Shown piece after piece: positions 45,061 through 61,986 of a DNA stretch of 64,000 bases. Where the stretch lies: the NCBI GenBank assembly GCA_965644295.1, contig CBFFRP010000668.1, positions 1-64,000 of the forward strand. The letters run 5' to 3'. The translations under genes were made by a program, and so were the position numbers. The notes under the pieces were generated by a model that saw only the letters and a program-made list of their open reading frames with translations, was not told the DNA's origin and did no database searches. Every line of letters starts with the position of its first letter. Position 1 is the first letter of the stretch. This DNA comes from Paraphysomonas bandaiensis (lineage: Eukaryota > Chrysophyceae).

Positions 45061-45828
45061 CTCAAAAAGAAAACTCGTGCATTGACTTCAGATACCAGTC
45101 TATCGCTCATATTATCACCAATTATTTAAATGAATTATTATGTGAGTTTATCCTAATAGTGTGGATATTGTAGTCATTCATTAATCTTCGATTTTTATCG
45201 TATAAATTGGATTTTCACAATAAAAAATACCATTTCTATCAACTTTTCAGTATAAAAAGGTTGTATTTTTATATCAACTTATTGCCAACTTGAAGCAAGC
45301 TGGAGTCAATTATAATTGCAATTTCAATAGTTGACAATTAATAGATACTGGATGATTAATAGATAATAACCGCCTGTAGTTAATTATTTATCGTCAATAT
45401 ATTGCATGTAAATTATGGAACAACATCATTTTCGCTTTGTTCTCATGACTACTGTGACACTATTAGTGACTTATCAAAATCTTGTTTGATTAATGTGGAC
45501 GTGTACTAAACGTAATCGACAAATTTGACACAGTGTTATGTGTTATCACCCCTACCACGATGAAAATTTCTAAAAGTTATCATGTTATTCGGCTTCAATC
45601 TTTATTTTGTAAAAGGCTTTGAATGAACTTAGATTCGCTGATTCCTACTATATCGTCGCAAAGTTATAATCATTATTCATTATATATGGAAATAATATTG
45701 TTGCGCTAATACGCTGTACTATTCGCAAACACTGTACATAACGCACACCATTGATACCAGAATAATCTGGTAGCCGTTTGTGTATAAATATATTATAATG
45801 GCTATAATTTTTAATACTGAGCAACTCT
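45061..45828. other. AT-rich intergenic with a MITE fragment
   Basis: 45296-45350 (GGAGTCAATTATAATTGCAATTT) is another hAT MITE fragment. Nothing else recognised. Confidence 0.4.
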
Positions 45829-46958
45829 TCAATACATAGTAGCATAACTCGAAGAGTGTTCGAGCATTACATTATAAAGCACTTGAAGATCTGTTAGAAC
45901 CGGTGAGTTCATATTCTGAGTACTAAGATGGACGTAATCCTTTCTACACCCCACAAACTGTGGCATAAGGTAACGAGTGTCAACTATGAGCACACGGTCT
46001 TTGCCAAGAGTATCTTGAAGCGCTTCTATGTATATATCTTGCATAGGAATAATCAATGGCCACGAGTAGAGATCATATACTCCCTCGAATCTGTCTAATG
46101 GCTTCGCATTACAGTCCTTTGTGAAATTCATTACACCAGGGGAACCGGACCGATATATGACCTTCGCATTGGGCTTGAGAACTTTCAGCAGTGCATGAGC
46201 AGATATATTCGCTTGCATTTTCATGAAGGCCATTTTGTCGAAGTCTTGTGGTGCGGGTTTACCATTGGGAAAACTCAATAGGTTATGTATGTGTGGACCA
46301 ATAGAAACCAATATATAGTCAGCAGTCACAGCAAATTTCGTCCAGTCATCACAGAGAGTAGAGCCGAACCACATTGAGCCATGACGTCCACTAATATAAT
46401 CGTGTCGCACATACCGAATATGACTCGGCCTGCCAGGGGCACAGGAACTACCACAAATAGTCTTCAGTCTCACACTTTCTAAATGACCGCCTCTTACGCA
46501 TCCTCGATGCGCCTTAGAATTACCTGTCCAGTGGGTTCTGTGCAGTTTGCATCCACCATCTTCGACGCATTTGGTGAGTTTGAGCTCACCTACAAATAAA
46601 CTCTCCAGTAAATGCTGCCACCTAATCTATATAAGCAGTAATATGTGATTACATGCACAATCTACCTTAGGACCGTGGAGTCACCTATTAGAAGTAGATT
46701 TTTACCGCAGCCCAAGGCCTTAGTACAAAAATCGACTGGGTTAAGTGGCTTTAAGGGGCAGTCCTGATTAATATACTGCCACATTTGACCATCACTCGGT
46801 AATGGAACACTACTAGAATCCCATATATTCCCTCTCTGGAAGTGACTGTAATTCTCAAGACCAAGCGGAGACTGCAAGCACTCCAGCCTACTACTCCCAC
46901 TATGCGCCGATCCTATCACACAGAGGAGAACCACAACAAACATTGGAACCATAAACAT
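45829..46958 (-). CDS. Secreted PC-esterase/GDSL-like protein (TBL/NXPE superfamily)
   Basis: Two exons, 46958-46666 and 46621-45829 (44-nt intron), 361 residues. A signal peptide (MFMVPMFVVVLLCVIGSAHS) leads. Next is the catalytic-serine motif LLLIGDSTVLRW, which spans the intron junction and continues QHLLESLFVGEL. A conserved middle part (VIYRSGSPGVMNF) follows, and near the end a D-x-x-H motif (KDYVHLS). This GDS...DxxH layout is shared by plant TBL O-acetyltransferases, animal NXPE/CASD1 and related esterases, which act on glycans in the Golgi or outside the cell. The substrate cannot be told. The intron acceptor was picked because it keeps the frame and the helix after GDS. Head to head with ERGIC3. 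Confidence 0.75.
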
Positions 46959-47097
46959 TTTAAGAGGAATGTTCCAAATCACAGTCTACGCGCTGCTACT
47001 GCCCAACATATAGAAACAAGCTCCCTTTGATCCTTTGGGGATCATATACGTACGTCGATATGTATATATCGCAGATGCAGACGACTGTGACACAAAG

Positions 47098-47779
47098 ACT
47101 ACCCACCTACCTACATACACACATACATACACATACATACATACATACATACATACATACATACATACATACATACATACCTACACACATACACACATAC
47201 ATACCTAGGAATTCCTACCTACCTACATGCATGCATACATACATACATACATACATACATACATACATACATACATACATACATACATACATACATACAT
47301 ACATACATACATACATACATACATACATACATACATACATACATACATACATACATACCTACATACATACATACATACATACATATATACCTACACACAT
47401 ACATACATACATACCTACACACATACATACACATACATACATACATACATACATACATACATACATACATACATACATACATACATACATACATACATAC
47501 ATACATACATACATACATACATACATACATACATACATACATACATACATACATACATACATACATACATACATACATACATACATACATACCTACCTAC
47601 CTACCTACCTACCTACACACATACATACACATACATACATACATACATACATACATACATACATACATACATACATACATACATACATACATACATACAT
47701 ACATACATACATACATACATACATACATACATACATACATACATACATACATACCTACCTACCTACCTACCTACCTACC

Positions 47780-47813
<34 letters not shown>

Positions 47814-48207
47814 CATACATACATACATACATACATACATACATACATACATACATACATACATACATACATACCTACCTACCTACCTACCTACCTACAC
47901 ACATACATACACATACATACATACATACATACATACATACATACATACATACATACATACATACATACATACATACATACATACATACATACATACATAC
48001 ATACCTACCTACCTACCTACCTACCTACCTACACACATACATACACATACATACATACATACATACATACATACATACATACATACATACATACATACAT
48101 ACATACATACATACATACATACATACATACCTACCTACCTACCTACCTACCTACCTACCTACATACATACATACATACATACATACATACATACATACAT
48201 ACATACA

Positions 48208-48237
<30 letters not shown>
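47098..48237 (+). repeat. 1.1-kb TACA/TACC microsatellite with higher-order structure
   Basis: Long (TACA)n blocks are separated by (TACC)5-7 blocks at about 47592, 47754, 47876, 48004 and 48130. Three of these are followed by the same CACACATACATACACATAC cassette (about 47615, 47898, 48032). Some (TACC) blocks lack the cassette. It fills the divergent promoter between the PC-esterase gene and ERGIC3. Assembly length may be unreliable. Confidence 0.95.
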
Positions 48238-48240
<3 letters not shown>

Positions 48241-48314
48241 CAATATTTCAGGGGGGTCTATTGCGGTGTTAAGTAGATTTAACAGGAATTGTACCGGCCG
48301 AAGCTGTATCAGTT

Positions 48315-49597
48315 ATGGATTCTATTAAGTCTTTGGATGCATTTCCCAAAACGATCGATGATTTTCGTGTTAAGACTGTTTCTGGGGCTTTTGGTGAGAG
48401 TGAATCGCATCATTACACTCATATACATAACAGTTGTTTGATTCAGTGTCAATAGCAAGTATAGTGCTGATGCTCATATTTTTTTTCTCTGAATTATCTT
48501 ACTTTATGTCGACGGTACGTACCACTGTGAGTACTTGCCAAAATGATATTCAGATTTAGGAGACTGTTGATCGTTTGCATGTTAATACCACCCGTTCGGA
48601 CTTGCGAGTCAGTTTCGATATTAGCTTTCACAATATTCCCTGCAAGCTCCTCTCTCTTGATGTTGTAGATGATATTGGTGGCGTTGTTAAAGACACAAAG
48701 CATGATATATTCAAACATCGTCTTACCCCTCTGGGTGAGAAAGAAGGCATACCCGAAGCACATTCGCTTGGAGATTCGCTGACATCAGAAGAGCATATCC
48801 TTCATCTCTCTAGCAGCAGTGGTGATAAAGAAGGGGGTCATCGCCCTGTTGACCTGGAGGAGTTAAAGTGTGGGAACTGCTATGGTGCAGGGCATGCAGG
48901 CGAGTGCTGCAATACTTGTGAGGATGTTAAGCGTGTATACGCGCGGGTGGGTTGGAGATTCAAGCAGCACGAGATATCTCAATGTCAGCGCGAAGCATTC
49001 GCTGAAACTCTCCGCGATGAGCATGCTGAGACAGGTGGCTGTCAAGTATATGGAACAACGGAACTTAATCGCGCCTCTGGTCACTTCCACATCGTTCCTC
49101 ACAGTAGCATCCGTAACATTAAATCTCCCGGCAATGGCGTACTAAATTTAATGGAATTGCTTGCTTTCACGTTCGACCAGTTCAATATCACTCATACAGT
49201 CAATTCCCTCAGCTTTGGTGACCATTTTCCAGGCATTCGAAGTCCACTGGATGGCCAGTACCGAAATATTGGCGACACACATGGCATGTACCAGTATTAC
49301 GTCAAGGTAGTTCCCACTCGGTACAAGTACGCCAGTGGGCGTACAGTGGAGAGTAATCAGTACAGTGTAACAGAACATGTACGGCATCTTTCTCCGGGCT
49401 CGGGAAGGGGCATGCCTGGAGTGTACTTTTACTACCAGGTCTCACCCCTGCAGGCCGTGTTCGAGGAAAAACAGCCTTCCATATTCCGATTTCTGACCAG
49501 CCTGTGTGCTATTGTAGGCGGAAGCTTCACTGTCATGGGTATCATTGATTCCATATTCAACGCGTTTTTGCACATATTTGGTAAAACTCTATTGTAA
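48315..49597 (+). CDS. ERGIC3: ERGIC3/Erv46 homologue, ER-Golgi cargo receptor
   Basis: Three exons, 48315-48393, 48447-48514 and 48560-49597, 394 residues (human protein ~383). The start SLDAFPKTIDDFRVKTVSGAF is the conserved cytosolic N-terminus. The first membrane helix (SIASIVLMLIFFLSELSYF) is encoded by exon 2. The luminal domain contains the cysteine cluster CGNCYGAGHAGECCNTCEDV, ARVGWRFKQ, GCQVYGTTELNRASGHFHI, and SFGDHFPGI..PLDG. The second helix (SLCAIVGGSFTVMGIIDSIF) lies near the end. Erv46 pairs with Erv41 to return escaped ER proteins and to move cargo in COPII/COPI vesicles. The C-terminal tail GKTLL is short and lacks a dilysine signal. Confidence 0.95.
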
Positions 49598-52092
49598 ATG
49601 ATAGTTCTTCGTGTTAAGTGACAGCGTGCTGTGTATGGGGTAATAATATGTTGCGTTTAGTTTTGACGGTAGTTTTGAGCTGGTACGTTTAACGACTTCC
49701 TCTTTTTTACCCATGCAATGTAGCTAGCTATTGTGCGAGATTATGTGACCAATAATACCGATTACGAGGTGATACGTGAAATTAAGCAGAAGCTGTGCGA
49801 TGCTAAAGCAGGCAAGAACAAAATATACGTTTATTCACTATAATTTATGTCAAATGGTCGGTGCTATTGTTTTACCATGACTATACTACTAGAATAGAAT
49901 AGGTCTTACTAATTCTTAATAAGGAATGGGCTGATATTATAGATACAAGATACTTCAGAACAGAGCTCAATAAATGATACATTAGAATGAGGAAACTGCC
50001 TAAGAATTCATGAACAGTTGTATAGACTCCCCTATATAAAAGCTTGGAATATATAATATGAGAATTTATGTTAATAGAGCACTTGATAAATGATTTAATC
50101 TAACAGGAAAGAAGTTTTAGAGAAGGAGGTTATTTAGGTTTGACCGGGTTCGAAGATATACAACCAATGTCCCGCTGTTGTGTATCCGAAATTGATGTTG
50201 AACTTAACTCAAATTATCTAATATAAAATTCTGATGCATGAAAGTCTTACTATTAGCAATATGCGTCAAGAATCAGCACCAGATAAGTAGCTAGATGAAA
50301 CTATCTAGATAGACATTACCTGTAACTAACTAGTACAAATTCTCATATCCTACTACGTAATTCTACGAAAGCTGCTTGTGCGTCGCCGCAAGCACCAAGG
50401 TGCGACCACCTCCATTCCTGTATGTGAGGGGAAATATCTCAATGGACGTGAGTCATTGAAGTGCAGATGGGTTTGTCAGGGAGGAGTCCCTTGGGGTAGG
50501 TCTCTGCAGGGCTTCGGGGAGACACAGGATTCTGAATTAATGAGTCGAGTGTTCCTAGCCTGAGATACTTAGGGAGGATTAGGGCTCCGGCGTGTTTGGA
50601 GATGGCATGGACTGCGGGTTGGGCCTGGGGTGAAGTAGCTGTTGGAGCGGCGCTGTGTCATTTTTACATGTGCAGGGGTTGTGGGAGAGGTGTAGACGTG
50701 TGGGGTGTGCTAGATCTCCTCGTTGCACCTAGTAAATTAAGTACCAGCGGTTTCCGTCGTGTGTTTCTACGTTTCTCACGTGTTCTGTGTGTGTGTGGGG
50801 TCTATGTGACCCCTTTGGTGTGGTGACGTTGAATCATTTGTTTGGCTGCAGCGCAAAGCGACTGGAGAAGATAGACAACTTTTATTTCTAGAGTACAATG
50901 TCCTCGCAGTTTTATGGCACGCCCAACACATTTCCAGCTGAGTCTCGATGATGGTCCCCGTCCAGAATCGCTCAACCTGCGGTATTGAGGTATTCCAGTC
51001 TGTTCTGGAGAGTCTCTTGAGAATGGCGGTACTCCAAGTTGGTAGGGTCGGGCCTCGTTGTAGTTCCCGGAGTGTATCTGTAAGGCAATAAAGAGATGGA
51101 GTCGTATCTGTGAGATGGAGTCGTGTGGACAATGAAGACACATATAAGTGTGACAGAGTCAAAAGTCGAAAACCACAGTCAGAGCAGGTGGCTTTGTTCA
51201 GGTCTAGGCCATATTAGATTTAGCCTAGATTCTACCAATGCTGAAGATTTGTCCCATGCCAGGGCAACATTGAGTATGCGCTGTCGTAGTAGAGGTGTGA
51301 ACTGTCCTTAACCTTTGGTCTGCAGCACTCAGCCAGTGCAAGTTTATGCGGAAGTAAGGCACCGCTCTCTTTCCAGTAACCAGGTGTGCGATCAGTAGAG
51401 TTGGTCGCAAAGCGCAGTATAATTCTCGAGCGTCTGATCACGAAGTGGTTGAAAATCAATGATCATGGGGTGTGTGACGTACGGCCGGCGTTCAGAAAGA
51501 GCCAGTGCTATATTATTCTGGACGTGAGAATGCGTTCCATGGCTCGGACAACATCGATTTCACATAAAGTGTTATAATGACTGCCTAGCATGAGAGGCCA
51601 ACCTCTAACCAGTCACCGGCTGCAACCGTGTCTGCTATATGTAAATTTCTTTGCTTTCATATGTCCATTCAGCTTCATCAGTGGTGCGCCTCTCGGGGTG
51701 GGAGCGAGCCCAGTTAATGTTCCTCTTTGTACACGTCTTAATGCTCTCAAGGAAGACCTTTAACACGTACATCGTCCTGGCAAAGGTACACTATCCAGGA
51801 GTAGGAGGTCATACTAAAGATGTATTAATTTTTTTCGCAGTGAAGTGAGATATCTTATCGTTCGCAGGCGGTATATGGATGTACTTCGTAGGAGTATGAT
51901 CTAAATCTCAGGGTAAATACCGTATATGGTTGTATACGGTTGTATTCAACAATCATTCGAATTGTGATGAGATTACCATTCCAGGCCAGTTAACGCCCTC
52001 ATTCACTCCATCATATCATAACTATCACTTGCGTTCTCAGTCACCGCTGTTGTAAGTGCGCTCACTCGCGTTTATTTATACGTGTACTGGTA
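49598..52092. other. Intergenic with decayed elements
   Basis: Besides the repeat at 50228-51330 no gene is firm. 49724-49843 looks like a last exon (DYVTNNTDYEVIREIKQKL) of a small unknown gene. CGTATATGGTTGTATACGG at 51921 may be part of the BTB gene promoter. Confidence 0.35.
50228..51330. mobile_element. Family-A end joined to an element related to 28120-28915
   Basis: Left end: AAGTCTTACTATTAGCAATA, then CATATCCTACTACGTAATTC and GCTTGTGCGTCGCCGCAAGC, as in family A. The rest shares the minus-strand QVERFWTGTI segment (50776-51162) with the element at 28 kb, along with a left part reading GAATTAATGAGTCGAGTGTT (compare GTATTAAGGTCCCGAGTGTA at 28308). Both look like decayed coding elements that use the same end. 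Confidence 0.5.
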
Positions 52093-53016
52093 ATGTCAGA
52101 CTCTCGTCAGTTAGTTAATGTGGAGTTTGATATAGTGGCTACTGAGGACTTGTTTCTGACGGGTTCATGTAAAACAATAAAACGAGTCAACAAAGGAACT
52201 GCATACCCATGCCAGATGCAGAAGACCCAATCATTCAATAGTTTATTCAGACATTATGCGAAACATAATGGTCTTTCTAAGGAAGATCTTATTTTTTATT
52301 TCGTAGATCTTCTCGGACCAGATGAGACACCGGAGAGTGTGCATCTAATGTCCCGTGATGAAGTGTGGGTTCAGCATCGCAAATCGAATTCTCCTCATCC
52401 AATTCGTAGTCACACTGAGTGCCCCCTCGGCGATTGCTTTCGTAAAGTTCTGTCAAGCAATCAGAATACTGATATCACATTTGTTGTGGGCGAAGGGAAA
52501 GAAGAAATCCTGGCACATAAGATTATCCTAGCTGCCCGCAGTGATTACTTCGCCGCTATGCTTTGTGATGGACGTATGCAGGAGAGTATTACCGGGGTTG
52601 TTAATTTACGCAATCATAATGCCGACACGTTCAAGTTAATGTTAGAGTTCATCTACACAGCACATATAAGAATTGCCAGCGAGCTTTCGTGTGATACCCT
52701 CTGTGATCTAATTTCCCTCGCTAATGAGTTCCTTTTGACAGACCTACTGGTATTTTGCCAGACGAACTTACAGCGCCTTGTAACTATGGATAACATATGT
52801 GACATGCTGAAATTTTGTCACAAGTTGGAAGAATGCGGACCACTGAAGGAGCACTGTTTCCAGTTTGTTGCTGACAACCTTGCGGATCTGCGAGAGAGGC
52901 AGAGCTTCAGAGACACTGCTAACGAACTTCCATCGCTTTCATTATATCTTGTTGATTATCTAGCAAACCCCGCGCAGAAGAAACGCCGGTTGCTTTCTCC
53001 GGACGATAGCACATAA
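52093..53016 (+). CDS. Ubiquitin-like plus BTB/POZ domain protein
   Basis: Single exon of 307 residues. About 8-95 form a ubiquitin/SUMO-like fold (VNVEFDIVATED; KTQSFNSLFRHYAKHNGLSK; IFYFVDLLGPDETPESVHLMSRDEVWV), the pattern of Rad60-SLD domains. Residues ~125-225 are a BTB domain: NTDITFVVGEGKEEILAHKIILAARSDYFAAML, then FKLMLEFIYTAHI. The start of a BACK-like helical region follows (LANEFLLTDLLVFCQTNL). BTB proteins often link a substrate to a Cullin-3 ubiquitin ligase; the substrate part would be the N-terminal fold. The C-terminus is short and basic (KKRRLL), a possible nuclear signal. Confidence 0.85.
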   Translation: MSDSRQLVNVEFDIVATEDLFLTGSCKTIKRVNKGTAYPCQMQKTQSFNSLFRHYAKHNGLSKEDLIFYFVDLLGPDETPESVHLMSRDEVWVQHRKSNSPHPIRSHTECPLGDCFRKVLSSNQNTDITFVVGEGKEEILAHKIILAARSDYFAAMLCDGRMQESITGVVNLRNHNADTFKLMLEFIYTAHIRIASELSCDTLCDLISLANEFLLTDLLVFCQTNLQRLVTMDNICDMLKFCHKLEECGPLKEHCFQFVADNLADLRERQSFRDTANELPSLSLYLVDYLANPAQKKRRLLSPDDST

Positions 53017-53919
53017 GTTTTCGCACTTCATATCAATCGTGGGTCGATATCATTATACGTAGTAGTGCATATAATTTTTCGTAATGGTGGTAGTGGAGTG
53101 TGAATTATATTTTTCTGTGGTGCTTTGAAGTGTACTTTACATAGTTATTCTTAACGAACAATGTTGAAATTCTGTTTTCTATATTCATCTCCAACTACGC
53201 TATGTTGGAATATGTATGGTTCTCTAAGATAGTACTGTAGAATACGTTAAATACAATGTGAAAAACAGTAATACGTAGTCAATAGTCAAAGGTGCTATAT
53301 AGCTATAACTGTGAAACTGAAGTATTATATCATGACGATTCAAGATACGGAAGTTGAGCAGTGGTTGACATAAACGAAATAATTTATCATGTTGTTGACA
53401 TGTGTTACATGACAACACACACAATTGTGTATACAATCATAATAAAGTAATCTATCTAGTTTTGACTAACTTAAACTTCTCTTACAACGATCTTAATCAT
53501 CTGAGAATGGTCAATTGTCAATACGCTATAGTTAGAGGCGGAAAACACTCTGACATATCGCTTGTATTTTGGTGTGAGGAGGATGAAAGCATACCACCTT
53601 TTCTGATTCATATCCTCACAAATAACATCATACCATATAAACACACTGGGTTACCAATAGCCAATAGAGCATGCTATTAAGGATGATGGATGAGCGGAGT
53701 CCAACTTCAACAAAACGATGCTTGAAATTTGCTTCTCAGATGCAATTTTTTCTCAATCTAATTCAGTGTTATGAAGAACCCCTAAACAAGGCACATGTGA
53801 GAGATCAATTTCTGTTGTAATAACAAAGTAGTGATTGTGAGTTTTAATGTTGAACCGTCGAGAAGTATGTATGTGTTATTAGATTAGGACCCTTTTCAAA
53901 TATGTCGCAAGTGGGGTTT
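53017..53919. other. Intergenic, nothing recognised
   Basis: 3' UTR of the BTB gene and AT-rich DNA; the frame at 53402-53680 has no support. Confidence 0.4.
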
Positions 53920-54420
53920 AAAGTCAGTGCTTAACTCTGATATCCTACTATTTAGCGCTACGAGGGCTGCTTGTGCGTTACCACATGCACCAAGGTACAA
54001 AGAGTTTTTCTCTATTACTCAAAGCAAACGCAGTGAGCAAGCAGAATGTTGATATACCTGATATCTGCTGACTTCAGGATTCTAGAGTCCTTAAGGTGAA
54101 CAGCCCGGATGCTTGACGTTAGCAGGCAGCCCAACACCCCAATTGCCCGTCAGGTGGGGCCATTCCCGGACGATTGACTTCAGTAGGGAAGGATGGATGG
54201 ATTGACAAGGCCCAATGACGTCTACACAAGAGACACATATAATAGTGTCTCTTGTACCACACAAGCATTTGGCTATGAGTGGACAGAACAATATCTGGTG
54301 TTATATGCTTGCGGCACACATTAGTTTCCCGAAGAAATACCTCTGGTACTTATCTTCCAGAACATCACGAAAAGGTGCGAGTCCGACTTTTTGTTGAGAG
54401 CACCTTTACAAAAAGATTAC
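53920..54420. mobile_element. Family-A TIR element, left half
   Basis: GTGCTTAACTCTGATATCCT, ACTATTTAGCGCTACGAGGG and AAGCAAACGCAGTGAGCAAG lead in; the interior (AGCCCGGATGCTTGACGTTA; GTTTCCCGAAGAAATACCTC) matches 15545-15800. The right terminal repeat is absent. Confidence 0.65.
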
Positions 54421-56291
54421 GCGGGACTTTTATAGCTATATGCATGACTTACGTATGTATACTGCTCACAGAACTCTGATATCACCACTCTACTATTCAA
54501 CGACTTGAAAAATGTACTTCAAGTACATATGAACGCCTGTTCAGCGCAGTTAGTGCTGCTCAAACGTATGCACCCTAGTACAGTTAATATTATGATGTTG
54601 TTTCTGAAATTACTTAAATTTGAATGAATGTTGTGATAATAAAATAACCAATGATGTCTCAGAAAATGTGTAGGATGAAAGTATTAAGATTCACCTTTAT
54701 ATAAGATAGTGTTCAAGATATATCATGAACTGAATTAGAGAAAATACCTGTTGAAGATACGTGACTGTCATCATAACGATCGTCATTACCAGTTATACTT
54801 CGAACTATTCCGTTGTGTGCGATAGTTATGTTCTGCCTGCATCATTATTCACATTTCTACATTACTGTGTTCATCACATTACGTTCTATCTAAATCACAT
54901 CATTCTTACTATTACTAAGCTTAAATCTGCAGTATGTGACTAGCTAGCTAAGCAGTAGGTAGTCTTTGTCTGGCAGCATAGTGGGTTTTGTTATCATGTG
55001 ATCTTACTGACTATAATACTAAGTGTGAAATCTACGCAAGTGTTTACTTATAGGCAATATATTACAATACGGTAGTATCGTATCGTCATTCAGTATTATT
55101 GGGTCGGTTTAAAAACTTCATCAATATTATTGGTGATACGCTATCTAGTAATACTATTGCAATTTATTGTTCCCTAGCCCTGAATCACCCTAGTCATTGT
55201 AAACTGAAATTATGAATTATTAAATGACTAGGTTTTTCAACGACTTCACTAGGGTTTTACACCAATTTTGGTGTGAGGAGGAAATTACAAGGTTGAATAA
55301 TATATCAATTAATGGAGACGCAAGACGCAGCTCTGTTCGATAGCGTCCCAACACTAATATTGCAACACTGTATTAACCGCTACAATATATTTTAGTATCA
55401 TTAATCAGCAATTAAATACATGGGTATATCCCATTTTAATACGAGTTAACTTAAACCCTCAGGAGTACTAAAAATTTAACATACACACAAATAAAGTTAA
55501 TATACAGGAGTGTCTTTGAGGAAAGCCACTGGGAAATAACGTATAACACTTTCAGACACTCTACTATTTGTTCTTCAATTGTATTTAACATATATATCCA
55601 TTGAAATATGTGGAGCGCAATCATAGTGTCTTCTTTTTAGAAGAAGTACGCTTCTCAGGTCTTCGCAATCAGTCCTTGTAGCGACAGCCACTTCTCTATG
55701 CGTTAGTATATACATACATTGCTGCACTTGTATATTAACTATAATTAACAACTACTGTTTTGTTGTATCTCTCAACACCTTGTGTCGTAGATCGCAATTC
55801 ATAAGCATGACAAAGAATACTACTTGCCAGTTTCGGTTCACGACAAGTGTGAGTATTGTTCTTTCGGAACGTACATCTGATATAGCAGAAGTGAAGCAAT
55901 GATGAGGCAAGGTGCAGAGCAGAGGCCAGAGTGTGTCCCAACAACGACCTGCATGCATAGCTACACAGCACATAGCTAGTTCGATAGATACTGTATCCTC
56001 CTACAGGCTGGCTACTACAAACCGGAGTGCGAGAAACGGAGCGATTTTTGTGGTGTTGGTTGTCGTCATATATACGAAGTGCTGCTGTATGCATGTAGAA
56101 GTGGTGGATTTAATATATACAGCAGTATATTGCTGTATACCTGTATTCTGCTCTGCAGGTGGACCGTATATGAACTCACTCATTCGAACCGCGACGGTGA
56201 CTATAATCCTCCCTCTACCTCAAAGTATTCAAAGAGGGAAAGTGCAGCATAGCCGGGCCGCCACTTTCTTGTTTATTGGCTTGCACATATC
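54421..56291. other. Intergenic with two dispersed repeats and the TBCD promoter
   Basis: 54640-54930 repeats 39570-39800; 55182-55300 repeats 3935-4103. At 56114-56158, ATATACAGCAGTATATTGCTGTATACC gives an inverted pair of the recurrent motif, about 150 bases before the TBCD start. Confidence 0.45.
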
Positions 56292-60863
<4,572 letters not shown>

Positions 60864-61986
60864 CTATGCTTATATTACACCTCTATCTGGAAAAAGCAAG
60901 GCGAAATGGTATATATATCTTCTGGTAGTTTGCGAATGGTTTTGTGGCTGTTTCTGTAATAATATGTTTCTCATATTTCGCAATATTATCAATGTTTTAT
61001 ACGAATGCTTACACATTACAGATTAAATGAAACAACAGCCCTATTTTTGCACGCGTAATAATCTACAGTAATCACAGCATCAGATAAGCCTGAAACGGAT
61101 AATAGTTTTTTCACTGATTACTGATATCGGGAAATGTATTATACCCGCAGCCAGGCTAAAAATAGTTAATCAAATTATTTCAAAAGTATATTAAGATGAA
61201 AACTTTTAAAATAGACATGAAAAATCATACTGTATCGCATAAGCTGTTGTTGTAGGGTAGTAACAATACAATAAGAGTTTTAGTACTTCATTAACTAAAT
61301 ATAGTAATACATTTAGTGGTTCGATCTATCTGTTCATTGATTACTTGCCACAAAGTGAGGACTCATAATATAACAAAACTTTGTGTTACATAGTAGGTGT
61401 ATTTGTTAATGTAGAATATTTTGGAGACAAAGTTAATTAAAAGTGTTCACTACTGAACACTGCCAATGAAAATATGTCAACAATGCCGGCTGCAACAATT
61501 CCCAGATCTTAGAATGTGACAAATTACTGAAGGTTCTACGAATGGGTTACTGTACTGTAAGTACTAGAAGAATGATATAAGCGTCATTTTCTTATATCTG
61601 TATTTGAGGAGTTACTCTTGTGAGATCAAGAACATTGTGTACAGTGTGCAGGCCACCTCTATCTGACGTGTTAGCGAATAATATGGTGTTGACGATTATA
61701 TATGGAGCACTGTACAATTGTGCACATTGTGTAGGTGCTGCGCAGAAACATTTTAATGTGTGGTGATTAATTCCAACACTTCAACTCATACGAGCGCCGT
61801 CCCATTGCCAGCGTGTCGCTCTATGCTGGGCTATAAAACCCTAAAGTCCGTGGGTTGATTTTACACACCTCTAGACCTCTCCCTGACTATCTCAACTACT
61901 CGCACCACACTCACTCAACACTAAGACGGATTAGGCGCAAGATGATCTTCACGAAGCAAGAGATTGGACTGAGCTGCGGTGAGAGT
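60864..61986. other. AT-rich intergenic region
   Basis: No gene or repeat recognised between TBCD and the minisatellite. Confidence 0.4.

Noticed and set aside
47027-48328. 433-residue plus-strand frame of HTYIHTYI repeats
   Set aside because: Same microsatellite artefact; no start context or conserved domain.
50148-50165. CCGGGTTCGAAG, like a tRNA T-loop
   Set aside because: No matching acceptor, D or anticodon arms nearby.
51651-51848. 65-residue frame preceded by an AG acceptor-like site
   Set aside because: No upstream exon or family; sits in the BTB gene upstream region.
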